A stretch of 64,000 nt of DNA, taken from contig JAFYXJ010000003.1 in assembly GCA_017546205.1 (NCBI GenBank), positions 1 to 64,000 of the forward strand, in the 5' to 3' direction. Below are positions 54,084-62,447 of this stretch, piece after piece (position 1 is the stretch's first letter; each line of letters opens with the position of its first letter). Source of the DNA: Clostridia bacterium (GTDB lineage Bacteria; Bacillota; Clostridia; Monoglobales; Monoglobaceae). The position numbers and the translations under genes were made by a program. Below the pieces are notes generated by a model, which saw nothing but the letters and a program-made list of their open reading frames with translations, was not told the DNA's origin and searched no databases.

Positions 54084-54112
54084 ATCATACCACAATTTTA
54101 TCAAAATTGCAA
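54084..54112 (-). promoter_or_regulatory. sigma-A promoter for the clpE-like gene
   Basis: Minus-strand TTGCAA (54107-54112) and TATGAT (54084-54089) with a 17-bp spacer. I saw no CtsR heptad repeat in this short gap. Confidence 0.6.
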
Positions 54113-54116
54113 GGCG

Positions 54117-54674
54117 TTAAAAAACGCCAAGATGCTCCAGCAAAATTTTGATTCCCATTCCTATCAGCACAATTCCGCCAAGGATTTCTGCTTTTTGTTC
54201 GTATTTGGCACCAAAGTAATTGCCAACGGAAAGTCCCAAAACGGAAAGCAAAAATGTGGTGGTGCCGATATAGAGAACTGCCGGCAAAATCTTCACCTGC
54301 AAAAAGGCAAATGTTACACCAACCACTAAGGCGTCAATACTGGTCGCAACAGCAAGAGGAAACATGGTTTTGGGCATAAAGGAGTCATCAACATCCTCTC
54401 CCTCACCAAAAGCTTCTCTTATCATATTGCCTCCAATCAAAGCAAGCAATACAAAGGCGATCCAATGATCCAGATTGACAATCAAAGATTGGAACCTTAC
54501 CCCAAGTAAAAATCCAAGAAAAGGCATCAACGCCTGAAATCCCCCAAAATATAATCCAACCGTCAACCGGTGACTGGTTTTCACCTTTTTGACAGAAAGA
54601 CCTTTACAAACAGAAACTGCAAACGCATCCATAGAAAGGCCTACTGCAATCACAAACAATTCCCATATACTCAT
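54117..54674 (-). CDS. mntP: Manganese efflux pump MntP
   Basis: 185-residue, six-helix exporter protecting cells from excess manganese. Both acidic repeats are present: VGLSMDAFAVSVCKG (about 10-24) and VATSIDALVVGVTFA. The ATG at 54674 has GAGGTGG upstream; the longer reading frame is not supported. The 5' leader is only about 30 nt, too short for the yybP-ykoY manganese riboswitch that often precedes mntP. Confidence 0.94.
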   Translation of the reverse strand: MSIWELFVIAVGLSMDAFAVSVCKGLSVKKVKTSHRLTVGLYFGGFQALMPFLGFLLGVRFQSLIVNLDHWIAFVLLALIGGNMIREAFGEGEDVDDSFMPKTMFPLAVATSIDALVVGVTFAFLQVKILPAVLYIGTTTFLLSVLGLSVGNYFGAKYEQKAEILGGIVLIGMGIKILLEHLGVF

Positions 54675-54710
54675 AAATCGACCACCTCTATCAAAGTCAC
54701 AATCTTTACA

Positions 54711-54739
54711 AAAATACCACAAACACAAATTTCTGTCAA
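54711..54739 (-). promoter_or_regulatory. sigma-A promoter for mntP
   Basis: Minus-strand TTGACA (54734-54739) and TATTTT (54711-54716), 17-bp spacer, 36 bp before the start codon. Confidence 0.6.
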
Positions 54740-54747
54740 GTGATACC

Positions 54748-54776
54748 TTGCTTTGTAACCAAAACTATGATATACT
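54748..54776 (+). promoter_or_regulatory. sigma-A promoter for the tandem stalk-domain genes
   Basis: TTGCTT (54748-54753) and TATACT (54771-54776), 17-bp spacer, 31 bp before the first gene. Confidence 0.6.
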
Positions 54777-54807
54777 ATGTGAAAAAGTTAAGTTTTAGGA
54801 GGATTTT

Positions 54808-55293
54808 ATGAAAAAGAGATTATTTTCTTTTCTGCTTGTATGCAGTGTTCTGCTCCATACCGCACCAATTTTCGCAACCGACATTCAACTTGTCATTGAT
54901 GGAAACGCCATCACCATCCCAGAAAACTTAGGTTCTGTCCGTGAAGCGGATGAACGCATTCTTATTCCAGTACGTTTTCTGGCAGAACACATGGGATACA
55001 AAGTGGATTACAGTGACAGCAACATGGTAAACGGCACTGAGGTAGAAAGTGCCACCCTCACCGCTCCGACCGGCACCACCTGTCTTGTCATGCACAACAG
55101 CTTGCAAATGTATGTTTTACCCGGTCCCAACGAAACCAAAGGCGGTCCCATCACAATGGATACTCCGGCATTTATTGACGAGACAGAAAACCGGTTTTAT
55201 GCACCGGTACGTTTTCTTGCGCAAGCGCTGAACTGCTCCGTCACATGGGATGAGGAAACTCGTACCGTATCTCTGGATAAACAAGCGCAATAA
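54808..55293 (+). CDS. Secreted stalk-domain (copper amine oxidase N-like) protein 1
   Basis: 161 residues with a signal peptide (MKKRLFSFLLVCSVLLHTAPIFA). The mature protein is one copper-amine-oxidase N-like stalk unit: IQLVIDGNAITIP, ILIPVRFLAEHMGYKVDY, then a second half with FYAPVRFLAQALNCSVTWDEETRTVSLD. Such domains usually sit on larger Clostridial surface proteins; here the domain is the whole protein, with no catalytic or sortase module. It is followed at 12 bp by a paralogue; the stop codon abuts the next ribosome site. Confidence 0.9.
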   Translation: MKKRLFSFLLVCSVLLHTAPIFATDIQLVIDGNAITIPENLGSVREADERILIPVRFLAEHMGYKVDYSDSNMVNGTEVESATLTAPTGTTCLVMHNSLQMYVLPGPNETKGGPITMDTPAFIDETENRFYAPVRFLAQALNCSVTWDEETRTVSLDKQAQ

Positions 55294-55305
55294 GGAGTTG
55301 TGTTG

Positions 55306-55779
55306 ATGAAAAAACAATTTTTTCTCGCTCTTTTTATGATCCTGGCTGTTCTTTGCACTTCTTTTTCTGCCTTTGCAGTAGCGGAATCCATTATCATCAA
55401 TGGCAATGTTGCACAAATTCCTGCTGACATGGGAATCATTCGGGAAAAAGACGAAAGAACTTTTGTCCCCATCCGGTTTGTAATGGAATATCTTGACTGC
55501 CATGTGGATTACGACGAAACCAACCGATCAGCGACCGTCGCATCGGATACATGCGCTTATTTAATTCAGGACGGAAACAACAGACTTTTCGTGATTCCTT
55601 ATCCGAACGCAGAAGGAATGCAAGTCACAGAACCCTATGCAATCACCATGGACACCGTTCCCTATATCGAAGAAACAGAAGGGCGGATGTACATCCCTAT
55701 TCGTTTTCTTGCTCAGGCAATCGGTTACACCGTTGGTTGGGACGAAGAAAAACAAACGGTTACGTTATCTATAGACTAA
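55306..55779 (+). CDS. Secreted stalk-domain (copper amine oxidase N-like) protein 2
   Basis: 157 residues, a tandem paralogue of the previous protein, with its own signal peptide (ending SAFA) and the same two-part layout: IIINGNVAQIP, FVPIRFVMEYLDCHVDYDE and MYIPIRFLAQAIGYTVGWDEEKQTVTL. The two differ at most positions outside these motifs, so the duplication is old. AAGGAG at 55293-55297 selects the ATG at 55306 over a GTG at 55300. Function is unknown; extracellular ligand binding or scaffolding is a guess. Confidence 0.9.
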   Translation: MKKQFFLALFMILAVLCTSFSAFAVAESIIINGNVAQIPADMGIIREKDERTFVPIRFVMEYLDCHVDYDETNRSATVASDTCAYLIQDGNNRLFVIPYPNAEGMQVTEPYAITMDTVPYIEETEGRMYIPIRFLAQAIGYTVGWDEEKQTVTLSID

Positions 55780-55817
55780 AAAAAGTCACGGTATTTTATA
55801 ATACCGTGACTTTTTTA
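55778..55817. terminator. Bidirectional terminator between the stalk genes and lysC
   Basis: AAAAAAGTCACGGTAT / ATACCGTGACTTTTTT, a perfect stem of about 15 bp with an eight-base loop and T runs both ways. Confidence 0.92.
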
Positions 55818-55818
55818 T

Positions 55819-57024
55819 TTATTTTGTAAATTTATCATGAATAACCTGAACAGCCCGCTCTGCATTGTTGATATTAATCAAAACAGAAACTTTCAGTTCA
55901 GAAGTTGCAATCATGTGAATATTGATGCTTGCATCAAACAATGCTTCAAACATAGATGCTGCAACACCAGGGTTATTGACCATACCTGCACCAACGATAG
56001 AAATCTTACTCAAGTCATCTTTGTGGTTAACTTCCTCATAAGGAACAGTCTCTTTGAGTGCAGCAATGACGGAAAGTGCCTTTTCCAGATTGCTCTTGGT
56101 TACAGTAAATACGATATCCTTTTTGCCGCCGTGACCAATAGACTGCAGAATCATATCTACATTGATATTCTCTTTTGCAAGAGCAGAAAATACTTTGAAT
56201 GCGATGCCCGGAGTATCCTCCAGACCAATAATTGCAATACGAGCCACATCATTATCTCTGGCTACGCCTCTGATTAACATTTTTTCCACGTTAGTTACCT
56301 CCTTAACAACAGTGCCGGGCACTTTCTTAAAACTGGATTTTACTTCAAGTTGAACATTATATTTCTTCGCCATCTCTACCGAACGATTATGCAGAACATT
56401 GGCACCCAGACTTGCAAGTTCAAGCATCTCATCATAGGTAATTTCTTCCAACTTCACAGCATCCGGAACAATTCTCGGATCGGTGGTGTATACCCCGTCA
56501 ACATCGGTATAAATTTCACATTTGTTGGCACGGAGTGCCGCTGCAAGAGCAACTGCAGAAGTATCACTGCCGCCTCTTCCCAAAGTGGTAATGTTGTCAT
56601 ATTTATCAAGCCCCTGGAAGCCTGCAACAATCACAATCTTGTGCTTATCCAGTTCAGACTGAATCCGTTCTACATCAATTTTGCTGATTCTTGCATTTCC
56701 TGCCGCAGAATTCGTCTTAAATCCTGCCTGCCATCCGGTCAGGGAAATAACCGGATACTTTTGTGCCTCGATTGCCATTGCAAGCAGTGCAATTGAAATC
56801 TGCTCACCGCTGGAAAGGAGCATATCCATCTCACGCTTGGATGCGTTGGGATTGATTTCCTGCGCCTTTTCAATCAGGTCATCGGTGGTATCGCCCTGTG
56901 CAGAAACAACTACAACGACTTGATTTCCTTCGTTTGCAGTTTCTACAACGCGGCTCGCCACATTTTTTACTTTCTCTGCATCAGCGACAGAACTGCCGCC
57001 GAATTTTTGTACGATAAGAGCCAT
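55819..57024 (-). CDS. lysC: Aspartate kinase
   Basis: 401-residue first enzyme of the aspartate family pathway. The kinase domain opens IVQKFGGSSVADAEKVKNVA, with LGRGGSDTSAVALAAAL and TDVDGVYTTDPR; two ACT domains follow from about residue 265 (KISIVGAGMVNNPGVAASMFEAL), so it should be feedback-regulated. No lysine riboswitch precedes it; it is the last gene of DUF1015-hom-thrB-lysC, 45 bp after thrB. An internal start producing a beta subunit, as in Bacillus, cannot be excluded. Confidence 0.96.
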   Translation of the reverse strand: MALIVQKFGGSSVADAEKVKNVASRVVETANEGNQVVVVVSAQGDTTDDLIEKAQEINPNASKREMDMLLSSGEQISIALLAMAIEAQKYPVISLTGWQAGFKTNSAAGNARISKIDVERIQSELDKHKIVIVAGFQGLDKYDNITTLGRGGSDTSAVALAAALRANKCEIYTDVDGVYTTDPRIVPDAVKLEEITYDEMLELASLGANVLHNRSVEMAKKYNVQLEVKSSFKKVPGTVVKEVTNVEKMLIRGVARDNDVARIAIIGLEDTPGIAFKVFSALAKENINVDMILQSIGHGGKKDIVFTVTKSNLEKALSVIAALKETVPYEEVNHKDDLSKISIVGAGMVNNPGVAASMFEALFDASINIHMIATSELKVSVLININNAERAVQVIHDKFTK

Positions 57025-57069
57025 TCTTACCCCTCCTATTCTCTATTTGAATTCGGAAATCCGAATCTC

Positions 57070-57978
57070 TTACTGATGTTCATCCAAAATCTGTGCGCCC
57101 TGATTGTCCGCCTCAAGCATATGAAGCGTCCAATTTTTCATTCGTTTTGATAACACTGTATGCATTTCCCCTGAGAATGTTGCCGCCTTCTCCCGATGGA
57201 CAATGGCAACAATAGTAGGTCCCGCACCGCTTAGATACACGCCTAAGGCACCCTTATCATAGCATGCCTGAAACAGTGCATCCATATTGGGAATCAGCCT
57301 TTTCCGGTACCGTTGGTGCAGTTTATCACCAACGGCTGCACGGATGTTTTCATATTTGCCACTCATAATACTTGCAGCAAGCAAAGCGCTTCTTCCCGTA
57401 TTATACACCGCATCCCACATGGTTACAGAACGGGGAAGCACACTTCTGGCTTTTTTGGTCTGCAGGTAAAAATCGGGGACCAACGCCGCAAACATAAGGT
57501 CCTCCTTGACCGGCGTGCTCACATACCGAATTTTACCATTTTGATTTACATTGATGCAAAATCCGCCCATCAGAGCAGGTGTCACATTATCACCATGGCC
57601 TTCAATGTCTACAGCCATAGCAAGTAGCGTATCTTTAGACAGGGGATTCCCTGCCAGAGCATTACCCAGAAGCAAACCGGACACAATACCGGCACTGCTG
57701 CTGCCAAGACCGCGGGTAACCATGATATTATTTTCTAAAATAAGATGCAATCCTTTCGGCGTATATCCTACTTTATCAAATACCGCTTTCATGGACTGAT
57801 AGACCAGATTTTTTTCATCTTTTCTGATATACTTTCCGGTTTCATCTGTAATATCAATAACCAGTCCGCTGTCAATTTCTTCAACGGTCACATAGTTATA
57901 AAGATTGAGTGCCACCCCCATACTGTCAAAACCGGGGCCCATATTTGCACTGGTTGCAGGGACGCGAACTTTCAGCAT
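57070..57978 (-). CDS. thrB: Homoserine kinase
   Basis: 302-residue GHMP kinase phosphorylating homoserine on the way to threonine. It starts MLKVRVPATSANMGPGFDSMGVALNLYN. The ATP loop is VTRGLGSSSAGIVSGLLLGNALAG, and the C-terminal motif is GVYLSGAGPTIVAIV. The start ATG overlaps the hom stop (TGATG), so the two are translationally coupled. thrC is not in the window. Confidence 0.95.
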   Translation of the reverse strand: MLKVRVPATSANMGPGFDSMGVALNLYNYVTVEEIDSGLVIDITDETGKYIRKDEKNLVYQSMKAVFDKVGYTPKGLHLILENNIMVTRGLGSSSAGIVSGLLLGNALAGNPLSKDTLLAMAVDIEGHGDNVTPALMGGFCINVNQNGKIRYVSTPVKEDLMFAALVPDFYLQTKKARSVLPRSVTMWDAVYNTGRSALLAASIMSGKYENIRAAVGDKLHQRYRKRLIPNMDALFQACYDKGALGVYLSGAGPTIVAIVHREKAATFSGEMHTVLSKRMKNWTLHMLEADNQGAQILDEHQ

Positions 57979-59192
57979 CACTCTGCCACCATCCTTATAA
58001 AACCAAGAATGTCAAAAGAAGCTGCCACGGTGTTTTTCAACACTTCAAATTCATCACCGGAAAGAACCGGTGTCAAAATCGCAAATTCACCCGAAAACTC
58101 AGGCTTGTCCACGGTAATCACCTGACATCCGCTAAACTTAGCAGTTTCCGGATTTCCGCTGACGCGAAGATAATACCGGAATTTCTGTTGATTGCTATCG
58201 AGAAGATAGCCTTCACAGCCTTCTGTCCATCCAAGGCGGATATGGCTGTCTTTCTGTTTTGTAATTTCTATAATATCGGAAACAACTGCACTTGCAGTAG
58301 GCAGGGAACCTGCACCTCTTCCGTAGAACATCACATCACCAATGGCGTCTCCCTGAACCATAATACCGTTAAATACATCGTCAATGCCGGCAAGAGGATG
58401 GTCCTTTTTCAAAAGTGCGGGACACACGCGGGCATACACGCCATCTTTTTCCTTGGATGCCATACCAAGAAGTTTAATCACGCACCCGATTTGTTCTGCG
58501 TACGCTACATCCTGTAAGGTAATCTTGGTGATACCCTCAGTTTTAATCTCCTCGCTATTGACATATTTGCCAAATGCTAAAGATGCAAGAATTGCAATTT
58601 TCCGGCAGGTATCATGTCCTTCCACATCGGCGGTGGGATCTTTTTCTGCATAACCTTTTTCCTGAGCACCCTTAAGTGCATCATCAAAGGAGGCATTTTC
58701 TTTAATCATCTGTGTCAAGATATAGTTTGTAGTTCCATTCAGGATTCCCAGAACCGCCGTCAATTCATTGGCAGAAAGGCTGGAATACAAAGGACGGATA
58801 ATAGGAATGCCGCCCCCAACACTGGCTTCAAAAAGGTAACTTACATTCTTTTCTTTGGCAATTTCCAGAAGTTCTGTTCCATGCTTGGCAACCAGTTCCT
58901 TATTAGAAGAAACAACATGCTTGCCTGCAAGGAGCAACTGTTTTGTAAATTCATACGCAGGTTTGGTGCCACCCATAACTTCTGCCACAATTTCAATTTC
59001 TTCATCCTGAAGAATATCATTGAAATCCTTAGTAAAGCATGTAAAAGGGCTGTCAGGAAAATCACGGAGATCAAGAATACGCTTGATCTCGATTTTTTCA
59101 CCGCTGCGGCTTAAAAGTCCGTCAGGAGATTTACGGATAATCTCACCGACGCCTCCGCCAACAACACCAAATCCCATGATTGCTATTTTCAT
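57978..59192 (-). CDS. hom: Homoserine dehydrogenase
   Basis: 404-residue NAD(P)H-dependent reductase converting aspartate semialdehyde to homoserine. The dinucleotide motif is GFGVVGGGVGE (7-17). The catalytic block includes GILNGTTNYILTQM, KGYAEKDPTADVEGHDTCRKIAILASLAFG and GRGAGSLPTASAVVSDI, with the conserved Asp and Lys residues. The C-terminal part (from about 325, YYLRVSGNPE) looks like an ACT domain, implying feedback by threonine. It is 7 bp downstream of the DUF1015 gene. Confidence 0.95.
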   Translation of the reverse strand: MKIAIMGFGVVGGGVGEIIRKSPDGLLSRSGEKIEIKRILDLRDFPDSPFTCFTKDFNDILQDEEIEIVAEVMGGTKPAYEFTKQLLLAGKHVVSSNKELVAKHGTELLEIAKEKNVSYLFEASVGGGIPIIRPLYSSLSANELTAVLGILNGTTNYILTQMIKENASFDDALKGAQEKGYAEKDPTADVEGHDTCRKIAILASLAFGKYVNSEEIKTEGITKITLQDVAYAEQIGCVIKLLGMASKEKDGVYARVCPALLKKDHPLAGIDDVFNGIMVQGDAIGDVMFYGRGAGSLPTASAVVSDIIEITKQKDSHIRLGWTEGCEGYLLDSNQQKFRYYLRVSGNPETAKFSGCQVITVDKPEFSGEFAILTPVLSGDEFEVLKNTVAASFDILGFIRMVAE

Positions 59193-59199
59193 TCGTCTT

Positions 59200-60528
59200 T
59201 CATCCTTTCGTCACATCAAACTTATTGATGACAATTCCCGTAACCAGTTTCGGCCAGAAATATGTGGATTTCTGGGGCATTTTCTCATTTGCCTGTGCAA
59301 CCTCTTTTATCTCCGACACCTTGGTGGGATTGATTAAAAACGCACAGTTGAATTCACCATTCTGTACCGCACTGATTGCCTCATGGGCATCCCGTGTATA
59401 CACCAGATTCTTCTGGTTTTTCATATTTTCTTCATCAATGCCAAGATACTGTTCCAAAATCAGACTGTGAAGAACGGTGACATCCAGATGACGATACGCC
59501 TCAGAACGGTCTGCAAATTTCTCATCCAAAGTACGGGTATGTTTCAAATTCAAAAGATAATAATAATTCTGTCCGGTATAGAGGCCAAACAAGGTTTCGT
59601 CCACAGTGTTAGACAGACGGTCCGTAATAATTTCTGCGTAATCACCCTCGGTAAAGTAGATCTTGGAAACAGTAAATTCTTCGGTCAGAAACCCGACTAA
59701 AAGCTGTTCGTCAAAATTCTCAAGTCCGCGGAGCATCCGATGGGTGGGGAATACAAACAATCCATTGTCATCCATAGGAACCAACATCATCATCACATAA
59801 TCATAATTCATAGTCCCCTCTTCAGTACCATCTTCCTGATGCCGGAACTTACGATAATTCAATGCGGTCTCATACCGATGATGTCCATCAGCAATAAACA
59901 CCTGCTTTTCTTCAAATAAAGCAGTAATCTGTGCATTCACCGCTTCATCTTTCACAATCCAGATATTCTGCAAGATTCCATCAGCCATAAAGGAAAGATC
60001 CGGCTCTTTTGCACTTTGTGCATCCACCCAATGTGCGATGGTCTTCTCGTCATCCATATAGAGTGAATAAATCTGGCTCATATTGGATGCGGTTGTCTTC
60101 ATCAAATGCAAACGGTCTTCCTTTGCTTTGGAGATGGTTTCTTCATGCGGAAGAACCACTTTTTTAGAAAACTCCTCCAACCCGACAAGGCTGATAATAC
60201 CTTTTAAAGAATGGGGAGATTTTTCTTTTTCCAATGTGAAAATCTGTTCATAAATATAGATAGCAGGCTTTTCTTCAAATACAAGTTTCTGTTCCTGAAT
60301 CCATTGCGTTAACAATTCAGCACTTCTGGTATATCGGTTTTCGTTCACAGTATCCTCAGAAAACTCCATACCAAAATCCAGACGAACCACATTGGAGTCA
60401 TCCTTCTCGTAAAGTGCCTGCTGTTGCTCCGGAGAGATAATATCATAGGGAGGTGCTGTCACAGCATCCAAATTAGGAAATTTCTCAGTATTATAACGAA
60501 GACCGCGAAACGGAATTACTTTTGCCAT
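59200..60528 (-). CDS. DUF1015 family protein
   Basis: 442-residue soluble protein of an uncharacterised family, recognisable by KVIPFRGLRYNTEKFPNLDAVTAPPYDIISPEQQ at the start, LPHEETISKAKEDRLHLMKTT, FIADGHHRYETALNYR and the C-terminal CAFLINPTKVSEIKEVA, FWPKLVTG. The HEETI and DGHHRYET blocks suggest an active or metal site. Such genes often sit beside serA/serC; here the gene leads the threonine operon, which hints at amino-acid metabolism. The ATG at 60528 has AAAGGA eight bases upstream. Confidence 0.9.
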   Translation of the reverse strand: MAKVIPFRGLRYNTEKFPNLDAVTAPPYDIISPEQQQALYEKDDSNVVRLDFGMEFSEDTVNENRYTRSAELLTQWIQEQKLVFEEKPAIYIYEQIFTLEKEKSPHSLKGIISLVGLEEFSKKVVLPHEETISKAKEDRLHLMKTTASNMSQIYSLYMDDEKTIAHWVDAQSAKEPDLSFMADGILQNIWIVKDEAVNAQITALFEEKQVFIADGHHRYETALNYRKFRHQEDGTEEGTMNYDYVMMMLVPMDDNGLFVFPTHRMLRGLENFDEQLLVGFLTEEFTVSKIYFTEGDYAEIITDRLSNTVDETLFGLYTGQNYYYLLNLKHTRTLDEKFADRSEAYRHLDVTVLHSLILEQYLGIDEENMKNQKNLVYTRDAHEAISAVQNGEFNCAFLINPTKVSEIKEVAQANEKMPQKSTYFWPKLVTGIVINKFDVTKG

Positions 60529-60607
60529 ATCCATATTCCTTTCCTGTTTGATAATTTCTAATATCATAAATATACAAGGAAACACTTTCTCCAGTATATT
60601 CCTTACC

Positions 60608-60636
60608 ATAATACACTAAAACTCTTGCTAAGTCAA
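60608..60636 (-). promoter_or_regulatory. sigma-A promoter for DUF1015-hom-thrB-lysC
   Basis: Minus-strand TTGACT (60631-60636) and TATTAT (60608-60613), 17-bp spacer, giving a leader of about 70 nt with no T-box or riboswitch visible. Confidence 0.65.
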
Positions 60637-60742
60637 GGCGTTTTTGCCATGAAATCAGCAAAATTTACTAGAAATTTGGCAGTATGTTTCTTTGGTATTT
60701 ACAAATACTAGAATTGAAAAAAACAAAAAAGGAGGATTTGTT

Positions 60743-60871
60743 ATGGGAAAATTTTCAACCGGCGTTCTCGCGGGGGCAATGCTTGGTATTGGCGTCATGC
60801 TGATTGACAAAAGAACAGTAAGAAAAATGAAGAAAATTGCACACAAAATGCCATGCTATTTCAATCTGTAA
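60743..60871 (+). CDS. 42-residue small membrane-associated protein
   Basis: MGKFSTGVLAGAMLGIGVML, then a basic tail (IDKRTVRKMKKIAHKMPCYFNL). It has one short glycine-rich hydrophobic helix and a positively charged C-terminus, reminiscent of YtxH-type small proteins but too short to assign. A strong AAAAGGAGG lies seven bases before the ATG, and a terminator follows directly after the stop codon, so the unit looks real despite its size. It is easily missed by length cut-offs. No clear promoter was identified upstream. Confidence 0.7.
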   Translation: MGKFSTGVLAGAMLGIGVMLIDKRTVRKMKKIAHKMPCYFNL

Positions 60872-60873
60872 AA

Positions 60874-60907
60874 AATAAATGCCTGTTCATAGACGAACAG
60901 GCATTTT
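60874..60907. terminator. Bidirectional terminator between the small ORF and glnQ
   Basis: AAATGCCTGTTC / GAACAGGCATTT perfect 12-bp stem with a six-base loop; T runs follow on both strands. Confidence 0.88.
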
Positions 60908-60923
60908 GACATCGTGCATATGA

Positions 60924-61664
60924 TCACAGAACTTTACGCAAAAAGTCTTTGGTTCTTTCGTTTTGAGGATTGTTGAAAATTTGCTCCGGACTTCCATCTT
61001 CCAGAATCTTACCCTCATCCATAAAGAGGATGCGGTTGGAAACCTCTTTGGCAAATCCCATCTCGTGGGTGACAACCACCATGGTCATTCCTTCTTCTGC
61101 AAGCTGTTTCATAACCGACAAAACTTCTCCAACCATTTCAGGGTCCAGTGCAGAAGTAGGTTCATCAAACAGCATCACATCCGGATTCATACAAAGGGCG
61201 CGTACAATTGCCACACGCTGTTTCTGTCCGCCGGAAAGTTGGGACGGATATGCACCCGCTCTGTCATCCAATCCAACCCTCTTAAGTAATTCCATTGCTT
61301 TCGTTTCCGCTTCTGCCTTAGATTGTTTAAGGAGTTTCATAGGTGCAATGGTCATATTTCTCAAAATAGTCATGTGTGGAAACAGGTTGAAATGCTGGAA
61401 AACCATTCCCATTCTTTGCCGGTGGAGATTGATGTTAACCTTGGCACTCATAATATCGACACCGTCAAAAATAACCTTTCCGGAGGTCGCAGGCTCAATC
61501 ATATTAAGCGACCGGAGAAAAGTGGACTTGCCTGATCCGGAAGGGCCTATTACAACTACAACCTCTCCCTTTTTAATCTCTACATTGACATTTTCAAGAG
61601 CATGAATTTTTTCTCCGTAAAATTTGCAAAGATTTTCTGTTTTAATGATAACATTATCGCTCAC
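60924..61664 (-). CDS. Polar amino-acid ABC transporter, ATP-binding protein
   Basis: 246-residue GlnQ-like ATPase energising amino-acid uptake. Walker A is [17 protein letters not shown] (about 36-52), the Q-loop is in [14 protein letters not shown], the signature is [15 protein letters not shown], Walker B is [14 protein letters not shown] and the H-loop is VTHEMGFA. The GTG start at 61664 follows GGAGG and overlaps the permease gene by 11 bp. It is last gene of the SBP-permease-ATPase operon. Confidence 0.95.
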   Translation of the reverse strand: MSDNVIIKTENLCKFYGEKIHALENVNVEIKKGEVVVVIGPSGSGKSTFLRSLNMIEPATSGKVIFDGVDIMSAKVNINLHRQRMGMVFQHFNLFPHMTILRNMTIAPMKLLKQSKAEAETKAMELLKRVGLDDRAGAYPSQLSGGQKQRVAIVRALCMNPDVMLFDEPTSALDPEMVGEVLSVMKQLAEEGMTMVVVTHEMGFAKEVSNRILFMDEGKILEDGSPEQIFNNPQNERTKDFLRKVL

Positions 61665-62373
61665 TTTTTCTCAACCTCCTCTCCACTCTACCCAATACAA
61701 AGGTCAGGAAAGAAACAATCACCAGATAAATTGCCGCAACCGCCAAAAGTGGCATAAACGCAGAAAATGTTCTTCCGCGGATGATATCTCCGCCTTTGGT
61801 TAAGTCTACAATGCCGACATAACCTGCAATAGAAGTTTCCTTAATCAAAGCAATCATTTCATTCAGCAAGGTAGGGAGTACTGTTTTGATAACCTGGGGA
61901 ATAATCACATAAATCATAGTTTGTACATAATTAAATCCCAGAGAATTACTTGCTTCAAACTGACCTACATCGATTGACATAATTCCGCCACGGAGGATTT
62001 CAGCCACATATGCACCGGAATTGATACCAAAAGCAATGGATGCCACCATAATGCCGTCGTTAGAAAAGGCAAAAATAATAAAATAAGCAATCAGTAATTG
62101 AACAACAACCGGAGTTCCCCGAATTACGGTCAGATAGATTTTGCATATGGAATTAACAATAAAAAAGAAACTATATCCAATTTTATTTCTTTTTTTCAAA
62201 CTATCTTTAGTTTTGTCATAGGTTGTGCGAATCATTGCAACCACGATGCCTATGACAACCCCCAGAAGTAATGCAAATACAGTAATTGTGAGAGTGTTAA
62301 GCAAACCATTAGTCAAATATTTCCAACGGTCATCCTCTACGAAGTTTAATATAAATTGTTCTTTCAGGCTCAA
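61654..62373 (-). CDS. Polar amino-acid ABC transporter, permease
   Basis: 239-residue HisM/GlnP-type permease with about five helices. The N-terminal [23 protein letters not shown] is typical, as is the EAA loop ([23 protein letters not shown]) that docks on the ATPase. The start is TTG at 62373 with AGGAG nine bases upstream; no ATG fits. A single permease gene suggests a homodimer. Confidence 0.94.
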   Translation of the reverse strand: MSLKEQFILNFVEDDRWKYLTNGLLNTLTITVFALLLGVVIGIVVAMIRTTYDKTKDSLKKRNKIGYSFFFIVNSICKIYLTVIRGTPVVVQLLIAYFIIFAFSNDGIMVASIAFGINSGAYVAEILRGGIMSIDVGQFEASNSLGFNYVQTMIYVIIPQVIKTVLPTLLNEMIALIKETSIAGYVGIVDLTKGGDIIRGRTFSAFMPLLAVAAIYLVIVSFLTFVLGRVERRLRKSER

Positions 62374-62405
62374 TATAATCCACTCCTAAACGCTCTTAAA
62401 CATCA

Positions 62406-62436
62406 TAAAAACGGCGGTGAAAAACACCGCCGTTTA
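62406..62436 (-). terminator. Intercistronic hairpin between the binding-protein and permease genes
   Basis: AAACGGCGGTG / CACCGCCGTTT perfect 11-bp stem with a five-A/T loop; the minus strand continues TTTTATG. It likely limits read-through, so the binding protein is made in excess of the membrane parts. Confidence 0.75.
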
Positions 62437-62447
62437 TATGTAACACA

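Noticed and set aside
54675-54747. yybP-ykoY manganese riboswitch before mntP
   Set aside because: The gap from promoter to start codon is only about 36 bp and shows none of the aptamer's conserved loops.
57025-57069. Lysine riboswitch before lysC
   Set aside because: Only 45 bp separate thrB and lysC; the aptamer needs far more sequence.
60529-60742. T-box or other leader element in the 215-bp gap between the DUF1015 gene and the small ORF
   Set aside because: No conserved T-box sequence or terminator on the minus strand. The gap holds only the DUF1015 promoter and the ribosome site of the small gene.
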